The notes under the pieces were generated by a model, which had not been told where the DNA came from, made no database searches, and was given only the letters and a program-made list of their open reading frames with translations. Below, one piece after another: positions 25,930 through 34,216 of a DNA stretch of 64,000 nt; the first letter of the stretch is position 1, and each line of letters opens with the position of its first letter. Source of the DNA: Bradyrhizobium xenonodulans (GTDB taxonomy: Bacteria > Pseudomonadota > Alphaproteobacteria > Rhizobiales > Xanthobacteraceae); contig NZ_CP089391.1 of NCBI RefSeq assembly GCF_027594865.1, forward strand, positions 2,324,501 through 2,388,500, given 5' to 3'. The position numbers were made by a program, and so were the translations under genes.

Positions 25930-26718
25930 ATGCAGTTCAAACACGTCACGCTCGATTTTGATGGCTCGGTCGCGATCCTCAAGCTCGACCATCAAGAGGT
26001 GATGAACGCGGTCTCCATGGACATGCTCGGCGGCCTTGCCGAGGCGCTCGACACGATCGAGGAGAAAAAGGACGAGGTGCGCTGCGTCGTGCTGACCGGC
26101 GCGGGGCGGGCGTTCTGCACCGGTGCAAACCTCCAGGGCCGCAACAACCAGTCGAAGAAGACCAAGGCCGGCCTGACGCTCGAGACCGGCTTTCACCCGT
26201 TCCTGCGCCGCATCCGCAATCTGCATTGTCCCATCATCACCGCGGTCAACGGCCCGGCCGCCGGCGCCGGCATGAGCTTCGCGCTGCTCGGCGACATGAT
26301 TTTATGCGCGCGTTCCTCCTACTTCCTTCAGGCCTTCCGTCGCATCGGCCTCGTGCCGGATTGCGGCTCGACCTGGCTGCTGCCGCGCCTCGTCGGCCGG
26401 GCGCGCTCGATCGAATTGTCGCTGATGGGCGAGCGGCTGCCGGCCGAGAAGGCGCTGGAATGGGGCCTCGTCAACCGTGTCTACGACGACGGCGTGCTGA
26501 TGGAAGAGGCGATGAAGCTCGCGCGCGATCTTGCCAGCGGCCCGACAGTCGCGCTGTCGCTGATCCGCAAGCTCTATTGGGACAGTCCGGAAAACTCCTT
26601 CGAGGACCAGCTCAATCTCGAATTCCAGTGCCAGCTCCGTGCCGGCGACACGGAGGACTTCCGTGAAGGTGTCGGCGCCTTCCTGGAGAAGCGCCCGGCG
26701 AAATTCAACGGCAAATGA
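25930..26718 (+). CDS. Enoyl-CoA hydratase/isomerase family protein
   Basis: The 262-residue crotonase-fold protein has the oxyanion-hole segments GAGRAFCTGANL near residue 57 and NGPAAGAGMSFALLGD near 105, and the second-glutamate region around FRRIGLVPDCGSTWLLPRLVG (about 137-157). There the catalytic Glu of hydratases is replaced by Asp-Cys, as in many PaaG-like isomerases. The ATG has GAGGAAACC upstream. It is first in an operon with the phosphotransferase (ATGA overlap) and the DUF6285 gene. Isomerase or hydratase activity on an unsaturated acyl-CoA is likely; the exact substrate is open. Confidence 0.9.
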   Translation: MQFKHVTLDFDGSVAILKLDHQEVMNAVSMDMLGGLAEALDTIEEKKDEVRCVVLTGAGRAFCTGANLQGRNNQSKKTKAGLTLETGFHPFLRRIRNLHCPIITAVNGPAAGAGMSFALLGDMILCARSSYFLQAFRRIGLVPDCGSTWLLPRLVGRARSIELSLMGERLPAEKALEWGLVNRVYDDGVLMEEAMKLARDLASGPTVALSLIRKLYWDSPENSFEDQLNLEFQCQLRAGDTEDFREGVGAFLEKRPAKFNGK

Positions 26719-27701
26719 TCGAGGCGGAGCTTTCTCGCAGCGTCCAGCGCTGGTGCAAGGGGGCGACCGGCGCGACCTCCGCGGCAAAACTGTCCGGCGG
26801 TGCCAGCCAGGAGACATGGCGGTTCGACATCGTGCATCCCGATGGGCCGATCGGCGCGATCCTGCGTCGCTCGCCGAAGGGTTATGGCGCCGCGCCGACG
26901 CGCGCGGCGGGCCTCGCGGCTGAAGCGCAGCTGATGCAACTCGCCTATGAGGCGGGCGTGCCGTCGCCACGCGTGATGCACGTGTTGGTGCCGGAAGACG
27001 ATCTCGGCACCGGCTTCATCATGCAGCGGGTCGAAGGCGAGACCATCGCGCGCAAGATTCTGCGCGACGACGCGTTCGCCGCCGCGCGGCCGCATCTCGC
27101 GCGGCAGATCGGCGGCGTACTTGCCGGGCTGCACCGGCTGCCGCAGGACAAATTGCCAGAACTGCGCAGCCGGACCGCGACCCAGGAGATCGCCGAGTTC
27201 GAGCGTGATTATCGCAGCTTGAACTGGCCAAAGCCCGTGTTCGAGCTGGCGCTGCGCTGGCTGCGCGATCATGATCCCGGCCCGTCGACCGAGGTGACGC
27301 TGGTGCACGGGGATTTCCGCAACGGCAACCTCATCATCGGCTCTAACGGTGTGCGCGCCGTGCTGGACTGGGAGCTCGCGCATCTCGGCGATCCCATGGA
27401 GGATCTCGGCTGGGTCTGCGTCAATTCCTGGCGCTTCGGTGAGATCGACAAGCCCGTCGGCGGCTTCGGCTCGCGCGAGGAGCTGTTCGCGGGCTATGAG
27501 GCCGCTGGCCGCACATGCGATCCTGCGCGCGTCAAATTCTGGGAAGTGATGGGGACATTGCGCTGGGGCATCATGTGCGGCGGCATGATGCAGCGTTTTC
27601 GCGAGGGGCCTGATCATTCGATGGAGCGCGCCATGATCGGCCGTCGCGCCTCCGAGACCGAGATCGATCTGTTGCGGCTGCTCGTGCCGCGCGGGAGCTG
27701 A
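26715..27701 (+). CDS. APH-fold phosphotransferase, LvaA/ACAD10-kinase-like
   Basis: The 328-residue kinase has the aminoglycoside-phosphotransferase fold: a nucleotide loop SGGASQETWRF (28-37), the catalytic loop HGDFRNGN (198-205, base D200) and the metal-binding LDWELAHLGDP (217-227, D218). This subgroup resembles the kinase half of animal ACAD10/11 and bacterial LvaA, which phosphorylate 4-hydroxyacyl-CoA. The start overlaps the crotonase stop, and the DUF6285 gene follows after 3 bp. In the levulinate pathway LvaA needs a small partner, LvaB, matching this layout. Antibiotic resistance is unlikely given the operon. Confidence 0.88.
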   Translation: MIEAELSRSVQRWCKGATGATSAAKLSGGASQETWRFDIVHPDGPIGAILRRSPKGYGAAPTRAAGLAAEAQLMQLAYEAGVPSPRVMHVLVPEDDLGTGFIMQRVEGETIARKILRDDAFAAARPHLARQIGGVLAGLHRLPQDKLPELRSRTATQEIAEFERDYRSLNWPKPVFELALRWLRDHDPGPSTEVTLVHGDFRNGNLIIGSNGVRAVLDWELAHLGDPMEDLGWVCVNSWRFGEIDKPVGGFGSREELFAGYEAAGRTCDPARVKFWEVMGTLRWGIMCGGMMQRFREGPDHSMERAMIGRRASETEIDLLRLLVPRGS

Positions 27702-27704
27702 GAC

Positions 27705-28082
27705 ATGCAGGACGAACCGACCCCGATCGAGCTGACCAAATCGGTCGCCGATTTCCTCCGCAGCGACATCGCGCCGCTGGTCTCCGGCCACCAGGCTTTC
27801 AAGCTGCGCGTTGCCATCAACATCCTCGATCTCGTGACGCGGCAGCTGACGCAGGAGGAGGGAAGCGATGCGGCGGAAGTGGAGCGGTTGCGTGCTTTGC
27901 TCGGCATGGACGGCTCGGTCACTGAACTCAACCGCGCGCTCGCCGAGCGTATCGCGAAAGGCGAGGTTGATCTCGCAACGTCCGGTCTTGCCGAGCACCT
28001 GTGGGCGACCACGATGGACAAGCTCGCGGTCGATCAGCCGAACTACGCGTCGTACAAGCGGGAGCTGGGGCAGGGCGGGTAG
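27705..28082 (+). CDS. DUF6285 family small protein (LvaB-like kinase partner)
   Basis: The 125-residue, mostly helical protein (PTPIELTKSVADFLRSDIAP at the N-terminus, FKLRVAINILDLVTRQL near residue 35, LWATTMDKLAVDQPNY near 100) fits DUF6285. No signal peptide, membrane helix or catalytic motif is visible. It starts 3 bp after the phosphotransferase stop, so the two are almost certainly translated together. By analogy with the small LvaB protein required by the LvaA kinase, it probably forms a complex with the upstream phosphotransferase. That role is inference from gene order and size. Confidence 0.82.
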   Translation: MQDEPTPIELTKSVADFLRSDIAPLVSGHQAFKLRVAINILDLVTRQLTQEEGSDAAEVERLRALLGMDGSVTELNRALAERIAKGEVDLATSGLAEHLWATTMDKLAVDQPNYASYKRELGQGG

Positions 28083-28105
28083 GCAGGTCGCGCTCCATAC
28101 TCGCT

Positions 28106-28205
28106 GTCATCGTCCGCGAAGGCGGGCGATCCAGTTCTCCGAGACATTTGTGGTTCAATCGATAGGCCGCGGCGTACTGGATGCCCCGCCTTCGCGGGGC
28201 ATGAC
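28106..28205. repeat. Palindromic intergenic repeat, family B
   Basis: Third copy of the GTCATCGxCCGCGAAGGCGG ... CCGCCTTCGCGGGGCATGAC element, here between the convergent ends of the DUF6285 and crotonase genes. Confidence 0.83.
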
Positions 28206-28251
28206 AGCGGTGACGTCTGCCCGTCCTTCGCTTTGACGTGCAGAGAAACGC

Positions 28252-29031
28252 CTACTTCCCCGCCCATTTCGGCGGCCGCTTCTCCGAGAACGCCTTCGGG
28301 CCCTCGATGTAATCCTGCGAGGCCACCATCGCCTTCACCGCGGGATATTCGCGCTGCTGCTCGATCGCCTGCTCCAGCGAGACGCCGAGCCCCTTCTGGA
28401 TGGCCTGCTTCGAGGCACGGATCGACATCGGCGAGTTCTTGGTGATCATCTCGGCCCAGCGTAGCGCACCCGCCAGCGCCTCGCCCTGCGGCACCACCTC
28501 GTTGACGAAGCCGAGCTCAAGCCCTTCCTTGGCGCTGACGTGACGCGCGGTGAGGATCATGCCCATGGCGCGCTTCAGGCCGATCTGGCGCGGCAGGCGG
28601 TGCAGGCCGCCGGCAAGTGCGGCAAGGCCAACGCGCGGTTCGGGCAGGGCGAAGGTCGCGTTCTCCGCGGCGATGATCAGATCGCAGGCCAGCGCGATCT
28701 CGAAGCCGCCGCCCATCGCGACGCCGTTGACCGCAGCGATGATCGGCTTGTCGCAGTCGAAGCGTGCGGTGAGGCCGGCAAAGCCGCCCTTGTCCCAGCC
28801 GCGCTTTCCCCCGGCCGCCTGCCACTTCAGATCGTTGCCGGCGCAGAATGCCTTGTCGCCGCTCCCTGTGACGATCGCGACCCATTGCTCGGTATCGGCC
28901 GAGAAATCGTCAAACACCTTCTGGAGCTCGAAATGCGCGTCGGTGTGCAGCGCGTTGTAGACCTCAGGCCGCGACAGCGTGACGATCGTGATCGGCCCCT
29001 TGCGTTCCACCTTCGAAAATTTCAGCTCCAT
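28252..29031 (-). CDS. Enoyl-CoA hydratase family protein (crotonobetainyl-CoA hydratase-like)
   Basis: The 259-residue crotonase has GSGDKAFCAGNDLKW near residue 60, the oxyanion glycine region NGVAMGGGFEIALACD near 103, and FALPEPRVGLAALAGGLHRL near 130. There the first catalytic Glu is present (PEPRVG) but the second position is Ala, as in CaiD-like or dehalogenase-like crotonases. It ends EKRPPKWAGK. ATG 29031 has GGGAG 7 bp upstream; an in-frame ATG at 29046 is possible. It is divergent from the acyl-CoA dehydrogenase at 29245. Family sure, substrate not. Confidence 0.88.
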   Translation of the reverse strand: MELKFSKVERKGPITIVTLSRPEVYNALHTDAHFELQKVFDDFSADTEQWVAIVTGSGDKAFCAGNDLKWQAAGGKRGWDKGGFAGLTARFDCDKPIIAAVNGVAMGGGFEIALACDLIIAAENATFALPEPRVGLAALAGGLHRLPRQIGLKRAMGMILTARHVSAKEGLELGFVNEVVPQGEALAGALRWAEMITKNSPMSIRASKQAIQKGLGVSLEQAIEQQREYPAVKAMVASQDYIEGPKAFSEKRPPKWAGK

Positions 29032-29244
29032 CGCGCGCTCCCGCATTTTCTCGTGAAGGAATATTGGCGTCATACTAGCGCGCGCGTGTGCTCGAGCACC
29101 ATCGAATTGCGCGGGCGCGCCTTGCGCATCAGGCACGCCTCGCCTTGCTTGACTTGCGCGCGCGCTTCTCGGCTTAATCGTGCGAAGCGACAATGCGCGT
29201 AGCGCCTCAACGCAAAACGATAAAATCAATCCGGGAGAGAACCT

Positions 29245-30519
29245 GTGGATTTCTCATTGCCAGCCGATCTCGTCGCCTATCTCGGAGAGCTCGACCGTTT
29301 CATCGAGCGCGAGATCACGCCGCTGGAACAAGCCGACGACAACATCCGCTTCTTCGACCATCGCCGCGAATGGGCCCGCACCGATTTCGAGAATGGCGGC
29401 CTGCCGCGTCATGAATGGGAAGCGCTGCTGCGCAAGGCGAAGGATCTCGCCGACGCCGCCGGCCACCTCCGCTTTCCGGTGCCGAAGCAATATGGCGGCA
29501 AGGATGGCTCCAACCTCTGGATGGCCGTGATCCGCGAGCACTTTGCTGCAAAGGGCCTCGGCCTGCACAACGACCTTCAGAACGAGCATTCGATCGTCGG
29601 CAATTTCCCCGTCGTCACCATGCTCGACCGCTACGGCCGCGACGACCAGAAGGCGATGATCGACGGCTCGATCAAGGGCAAGTACCGCATCACCTTTGGT
29701 TTGACCGAGCCGCATCACGGCTCGGACGCCACCCACATGGAGACGCGCGCGGTGCCGGCGACCCGCGACAATGTCAAGGGCTGGATCATCAACGGCGAGA
29801 AGATGTGGACCACCGGCATGCACGTTGCCACGCATTGCGCGCTGTTCGCGCGCACCAGCGGCAAGGACGGCGACGCCCGCGGCATCACCTGCTTCCTGGT
29901 GCCGGCCAAGAGCCATGGCGTGAAGGTCGAGGAATACATGTGGACCTTCAACATGCCGACCGACCATCCCCGCGTCAGTTTTACCGACGTGTTCGTGCCT
30001 GAGGACGCGCAGTTCGGCGAGGTCGGCCGCGGCCTGTCGCTGGCGCAATGCTTCGTGCACCAGAACCGCATCCGTCAGGCCGCGAGCTCGCTGGGCGCGG
30101 CCGTCTACTGCATCAACGAGAGTGTCAAATACGCGCGCGAGCGAAAGCCGTTCGGCAGGGCGCTCGCCGAGAACCAGGCGATCCAGTTCCCGCTGGTCGA
30201 GCTCGCAACTCAAGCCGAGATGCTGCGCCTGTTGATCCGCAAGACCGCCTGGGAGATGGACCAGCTCACCGAGGAGCAGATCGAGCGGACGCTCTCCGAC
30301 CGCGTCTCGATGTGCAACTACTGGGCAAACCGGCTCTGCTGCGAATCCGCCGACCGCGCCATGCAGGTTCACGGCGGCATGGGCTATTCACGCCACAAGC
30401 CGTTCGAGCACATCTACCGCCACCACCGCCGCTACCGCATCACCGAAGGCAGCGAGGAGATCCAGATGCGCAAGGTGGCGGGGTTTTTGTTCGGGTATAT
30501 GGGACCGGGGAAGCACTAG
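29245..30519 (+). CDS. Acyl-CoA dehydrogenase family protein
   Basis: The 424-residue flavoprotein has GLTEPHHGSDATHMET near residue 152 (the FAD/substrate motif), GWIINGEKMWTTGMHVA near 178, KYARERKPFGRALAENQAIQF near 295 and the C-terminal MQVHGGMGYSRHKPFEHIYR then ITEGSEEIQMRK, which supplies the FAD-contacting and possible base residues. The start is GTG at 29245 with GGGAGAGA 5 bp upstream. It belongs with neighbouring crotonases and CoA ligases in beta-oxidation-like catabolism. Unlike the gene at 22871, it has the ordinary EGSEE ending. Confidence 0.92.
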   Translation: MDFSLPADLVAYLGELDRFIEREITPLEQADDNIRFFDHRREWARTDFENGGLPRHEWEALLRKAKDLADAAGHLRFPVPKQYGGKDGSNLWMAVIREHFAAKGLGLHNDLQNEHSIVGNFPVVTMLDRYGRDDQKAMIDGSIKGKYRITFGLTEPHHGSDATHMETRAVPATRDNVKGWIINGEKMWTTGMHVATHCALFARTSGKDGDARGITCFLVPAKSHGVKVEEYMWTFNMPTDHPRVSFTDVFVPEDAQFGEVGRGLSLAQCFVHQNRIRQAASSLGAAVYCINESVKYARERKPFGRALAENQAIQFPLVELATQAEMLRLLIRKTAWEMDQLTEEQIERTLSDRVSMCNYWANRLCCESADRAMQVHGGMGYSRHKPFEHIYRHHRRYRITEGSEEIQMRKVAGFLFGYMGPGKH

Positions 30520-30536
30520 CTGTTGTTGCTGAGCTT

Positions 30537-30625
30537 CGTAGGGTGGGCAAAGCGAAGCGTGCCCACCACCTCTCTCGTCATCGAAGAATGGTGGGCACGG
30601 CGCTTTGCGCCTTTGCCCACCTACG
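30537..30625. repeat. Palindromic intergenic repeat, family C
   Basis: CGTAGGGTGGGCAAAGCGAA at the left and GCGCCTTTGCCCACCTACG at the right, with internal GTGCCCACCA / TGGTGGGCAC. It lies between the convergent ends of the acyl-CoA dehydrogenase and acyl-CoA ligase genes. Confidence 0.84.
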
Positions 30626-30635
30626 GCACCCCGGA

Positions 30636-32213
30636 TCAATTCACCCTTCGATCCTTCCCCGCCCAATACGGCTCGCGCAACTGCCGCCGCAAAATCTTCC
30701 CTGATGGATTCCTCGGCAGCGCCGGCAAAAACTCCACGCTCTTCGGCGTCTTGTAGCCGGCGATGCGCGTCCGGGTGAAGTTGATGATGTCGGTGGCGGT
30801 TGCCTCTTTGCCCGGTTTCATCACCACCACGGCCTTCACCGCTTCGCCCCATTTGTCGTCGGGGATGCCGATCACGGCGGCTTCGGCGACGTCGGGGTGA
30901 TCGCACAGCGCGCTCTCGACTTCGGCCGGGTAGATATTCTCGCCGCCGGAGATGATCATGTCCTTGATGCGGTCGTGGATGTAGAGATAGCCGTCCTCGT
31001 CCATGTAGCCGGCGTCGCCTGTGCGCAGCCAGCCGTCGCCGCGCAGCGTCGCAGCGGTCGCCTCGGGCAAATTCCAGTAGCCGGCCATGTTGGAGCCCGA
31101 GCGCGTTGCGATCTCGCCGACCTCGCGCGGCGGCAGCGGCTTGCCATCGGCGTCGAGAATCGCGATCTCGACGCCTGGCAGCGCCTTGCCGGCCGAGCGC
31201 ATCCGCTCGAGGCCCTCGACGTGGTCCTCCGGCGGCAGCGCGACGATGGTGCCTGTCGTCTCGGTCATGCCGTACATCTGCACGAAGCCGCATTTGAACA
31301 CTTCGATGCATTCCTTCAGCAGCGCCGCCGGAATCGGGGAGGCGCCGTACAGCATGTATTTCAATCGTGAAAAGTCGACCGTCCTCGCGCGCGGCTGTCG
31401 CACCACGAACTGCATCGCCGCCGGCACCATGAACAGTTTCGTGATGCCCGACTGCTCGAAGAAATCCAGCACCTTGGTCGGATCGAACTCGCGCGCGATC
31501 ACGCCGCGGGCGCCGTGATAGAGCCCCATCACGCCCCAGCCGGAACCGCCGATGTGAAAGACCGGCATCGCGACCAGCGAGACGTCGTCGGTCGACCACC
31601 GGTTCCACTCCGGCTTATCCGCGGCGTTGCCTGTCTGCACGAGGTTGAGGAAGTTCGCGTGGCTGAGCATCGCGCCCTTCGGCTTGCCTGTGGTGCCGGA
31701 GGTGTAGAGCTGGATCGCGATGTCCTTGGTATCGATCGGAACTTTCGGATCGCCGCCGCTCTGCGCATCGCGCCACGCAGCAAAATCCTGCCATTCCGGC
31801 GCGCCGCCTTCGGTGGTGATGACGGTGCGCACACCCGGAAGCTGGCCCTTGATCTGACGGACCTGGGTGATGAACTCCGGCCCGACAAACAGCACCGGTG
31901 CCTTGCAATCGTCGACGATGACGGCGACCTCGGGTCCAGCCAGCCGCCAGTTCACCGGCGCCATCACCACGCCGGCCTTCATCGCGCCCATCAGCAGCTC
32001 GAAATAGATGTCGCTGTTCTTGCCGAGATAGGCGATCCGGTCGCCTTTCTTGACCCCCATCGCGATCAGCGCATTGGCGACCTTGTTGGTTTTGACGTCG
32101 AACTCCGCAAAGCTGGTGACACGGCCCTCGAACTCGTAGGCGGTCGCGTTGCCGCAGCTCGCCGCGCGCTCGCGCACCATATCGGCGAGGTTCGCCAATG
32201 GCTGTGTGGACAT
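30636..32213 (-). CDS. Acyl-CoA synthetase (AMP-dependent ligase)
   Basis: The 525-residue adenylate-forming enzyme has the P-loop-like LYTSGTTGKPKGAMLSH near residue 170, YGMTETTGTI near 320, GWLRTGDAGYMDEDGYLYI near 395 and the C-terminal lysine motif PRNPSGKILRRQLRE near 505. It activates a carboxylic acid with ATP and CoA. The ATG at 32213 follows GGGAGAAAC. It lies 78 bp downstream of a minus-strand SDR gene and is probably co-transcribed with it. Medium-chain, branched or aromatic acids are possible substrates. Confidence 0.92.
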   Translation of the reverse strand: MSTQPLANLADMVRERAASCGNATAYEFEGRVTSFAEFDVKTNKVANALIAMGVKKGDRIAYLGKNSDIYFELLMGAMKAGVVMAPVNWRLAGPEVAVIVDDCKAPVLFVGPEFITQVRQIKGQLPGVRTVITTEGGAPEWQDFAAWRDAQSGGDPKVPIDTKDIAIQLYTSGTTGKPKGAMLSHANFLNLVQTGNAADKPEWNRWSTDDVSLVAMPVFHIGGSGWGVMGLYHGARGVIAREFDPTKVLDFFEQSGITKLFMVPAAMQFVVRQPRARTVDFSRLKYMLYGASPIPAALLKECIEVFKCGFVQMYGMTETTGTIVALPPEDHVEGLERMRSAGKALPGVEIAILDADGKPLPPREVGEIATRSGSNMAGYWNLPEATAATLRGDGWLRTGDAGYMDEDGYLYIHDRIKDMIISGGENIYPAEVESALCDHPDVAEAAVIGIPDDKWGEAVKAVVVMKPGKEATATDIINFTRTRIAGYKTPKSVEFLPALPRNPSGKILRRQLREPYWAGKDRRVN

Positions 32214-32291
32214 GTTTCTCCCGTGACGTCTGTTTTTTATGCCGCGGAGTGTGGCGTCATCCGCAGGCAAAGACAAGACGGGAGAGGGACA

Positions 32292-33164
32292 TCACCCCCG
32301 CTTGGCCCGATCCTTCTCGTTCTGCGCCATGATGCTCTCGCGCGCGGTCTTCCAGTCGTCGTCGCTCCAGTCGCGGAGCTGGTAGAAATTGCCGCCCATC
32401 GCGAGCGCCTGCGCGCCGTCCATCGCGATGGTCTCGCCGGTGATCCAGTCGCAGCCGCCGGAGATCAGGAACACGGCGAGGTTCTGCAGCTCCTCCATGG
32501 TGCCGACGCGGCCCATCGGGTTCATCGCCTTGGTGCGCGCGCCGGCTTCGTCGCCCGGCTTGATGCGCTTGCTCATGCCCTCGGTCGGGATTTCGCCGGG
32601 CGCAATGGTGTTGAGGCGGATGCCGTGGCGGCCCCATTCGGTCGCGAGCGACATCGTCATGGCGTGGATCGCCGACTTGCTCATCGCCGACGGCACCACA
32701 TAGGGCGAACCGTTGCGCACCCACGTCGTGGTGATCGAGACGACGTTGCCGGGTTGCTTCAAGGCGATCCAGCGCTTGCCGACCGCATGCGTCACGTAGA
32801 ACGTGCCGTGCATGACAATGTTGGCGACGGCATCGAAGCCGCGCGGCGACAGTTCTTCTGAGCGCGAGATGAAATTGCCCGCGGCGTTGTTGATGAGATC
32901 GGTGAGCGGCGCATCGCGAAAGATGGTCTCGATCATCTCCTCGACCGCGAGCGCGTTGCGGATGTCGACGCCGTGGCTGGTGACGCGGCCGCCATAGTCG
33001 GCCATCAGCTCGGTTGCGGTCTCGTCGCAGACGATCTTGCGCCGGCCGCAGATGTGGACCTCGGCGCCGAGCTGGAGGAAGCGCGCCGCCATCGACTTGC
33101 CGAGCCCGGTGCCGCCGCCGGTCACGAGAATGCGCCGCCCGGCCAGAAGATTTTCCTTGAACAT
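32292..33164 (-). CDS. SDR family oxidoreductase, 2,4-dienoyl-CoA reductase-like
   Basis: The 290-residue SDR has TGGGTGLGKSMA (about 15-26) and NNAAGNFISRSEELS near 91, matching the dienoyl-CoA reductase branch (mammalian DECR type). The usual catalytic YxxxK is absent: the corresponding stretch reads TTTWVRNGSPYVVPSAMSKSA, where tyrosine is displaced and a Ser-Lys pair remains, as in DECR-like SDRs. It probably reduces 2,4-dienoyl-CoA intermediates with NADPH. ATG 33164 has CGGGAGAAACAGCC before it. The downstream CoA ligase likely shares its transcript. Confidence 0.88.
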   Translation of the reverse strand: MFKENLLAGRRILVTGGGTGLGKSMAARFLQLGAEVHICGRRKIVCDETATELMADYGGRVTSHGVDIRNALAVEEMIETIFRDAPLTDLINNAAGNFISRSEELSPRGFDAVANIVMHGTFYVTHAVGKRWIALKQPGNVVSITTTWVRNGSPYVVPSAMSKSAIHAMTMSLATEWGRHGIRLNTIAPGEIPTEGMSKRIKPGDEAGARTKAMNPMGRVGTMEELQNLAVFLISGGCDWITGETIAMDGAQALAMGGNFYQLRDWSDDDWKTARESIMAQNEKDRAKRG

Positions 33165-33189
33165 GGCTGTTTCTCCCGTACGGATTGTC

Positions 33190-33209
33190 AGTTAATTGGT
33201 CGATTGACT
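33190..33209. promoter_or_regulatory. Imperfect inverted repeat in a divergent promoter region
   Basis: AGTTAATTGG and TCGATTGACT match in 7 of 10 symmetric positions, centred between the SDR start (33164) and the crotonase start (33281). A TetR- or GntR-type regulator of fatty-acid genes could bind such an A/T-rich element; no regulator gene is nearby. Confidence 0.22.
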
Positions 33210-33280
33210 AAATCCGGCCGCCGTCTTCCTGTAAAGCGGCACCGAACAAGAACAGGCAAGAACTAGGGGAGAATTCATCC

Positions 33281-34090
33281 ATGGAAGAGCGCGTCTCGAT
33301 CTCGATCTCGGAAGGCGTCGCCGACGTGCGGCTGGTGCGCGCGGACAAGATGAATGCGCTCGATCAGGCCATGTTCGAGGCCCTCGTCGCCGCAACCGAG
33401 CGTCTCTCGAAGGAAAAAGGCGTGCGCGTCGTCGTGCTGTCGGGCGAAGGCCGCGCCTTCTGCGCCGGTCTCGATATGGGGCGTTTTGCCGCCATGAAGG
33501 AGAAGGGCGGCAACGGAATTCCGGGTGGCGAAAATCGCGATCTCACCAAGCGCACGCACGGCCAGGCGAATTTTGCGCAACAGGCGGTGTGGGGCTGGCG
33601 CCAGCTGCCGGTGCCGGTGATTGCAGCGGTGCACGGCGTCGCCTTCGGCGGCGGCTTCCAGCTCTCGCTGGGCGCCGACATGCGCTTCCTCTCAGCCGAT
33701 GCGCGGATGTCGATCATGGAAATCAAATGGGGCCTGGTGCCCGATATGGCGGGCACGCCGATCCTGGCCTCGCTCGTGCGCGACGACATCCTGCGCGATC
33801 TCACCTATACGGGGCGCATCTTCTCGGCGCAGGAGGCGATGTCTTACGGTCTCGCCACGCGCATCTGCGACGACCCGCGTGCCGCGGCGCTCGAAGTCGC
33901 ACGCGAGATCGCGGGAAAAAGCCCCGATGCGATCCGCGCGGCCAAGCGCCTGCTCAACAATCTTTCGGTCGATCCGGGCCCGGCGTTGCTGGCGGAATCC
34001 GTCGAGCAGCAGAAGCTGATCGGCAGCGCGAACCAGACCGAGGCGGTGCGCTCCAATCTGGAGAAGCGTGCGGCGAAGTTTGCGGACTAG
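33281..34090 (+). CDS. Crotonase/enoyl-CoA hydratase family protein
   Basis: The 269-residue crotonase has SGEGRAFCAGLDMGRF near residue 54, HGVAFGGGFQLSLGADMRF near 114 and MEIKWGLVPDMAGTPILASLV near 146. There the first catalytic Glu position (MEIKWG) is kept and the second becomes Asp, a pattern seen in dienoyl-CoA isomerase-like members. It starts at ATG 33281 with AGGGGAGAATTC upstream and is divergent from the DECR-like SDR, so the pair may act together on unsaturated acyl-CoAs. The next gene on the strand is an acyl-CoA ligase beyond a repeat. Confidence 0.88.
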   Translation: MEERVSISISEGVADVRLVRADKMNALDQAMFEALVAATERLSKEKGVRVVVLSGEGRAFCAGLDMGRFAAMKEKGGNGIPGGENRDLTKRTHGQANFAQQAVWGWRQLPVPVIAAVHGVAFGGGFQLSLGADMRFLSADARMSIMEIKWGLVPDMAGTPILASLVRDDILRDLTYTGRIFSAQEAMSYGLATRICDDPRAAALEVAREIAGKSPDAIRAAKRLLNNLSVDPGPALLAESVEQQKLIGSANQTEAVRSNLEKRAAKFAD

Positions 34091-34096
34091 TGCGGT

Positions 34097-34190
34097 CCTC
34101 ATCCCGAGGAGCCGCGCAGCGGCGTCTCGAGGGATGGGCCACGGACTCTCATGGTTCGAGACGGCGCTTCGCGTCTCGTCACCATGAGGG
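34097..34190. repeat. Palindromic intergenic repeat, family A
   Basis: Third family A copy: CCTCATCCCGAGGAGC at the left and GTCACCATGAGGG at the right. It lies between the crotonase and acyl-CoA ligase genes on the same strand. Confidence 0.8.
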
Positions 34191-34216
34191 TCGACTCTAA
34201 CCAAAAGAAAAACAAA

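Noticed and set aside
26715..27701. Aminoglycoside resistance gene
   Set aside because: APH-fold motifs are present, but the operon with a crotonase and DUF6285 and the ACAD10/11 context fit a CoA-thioester kinase.
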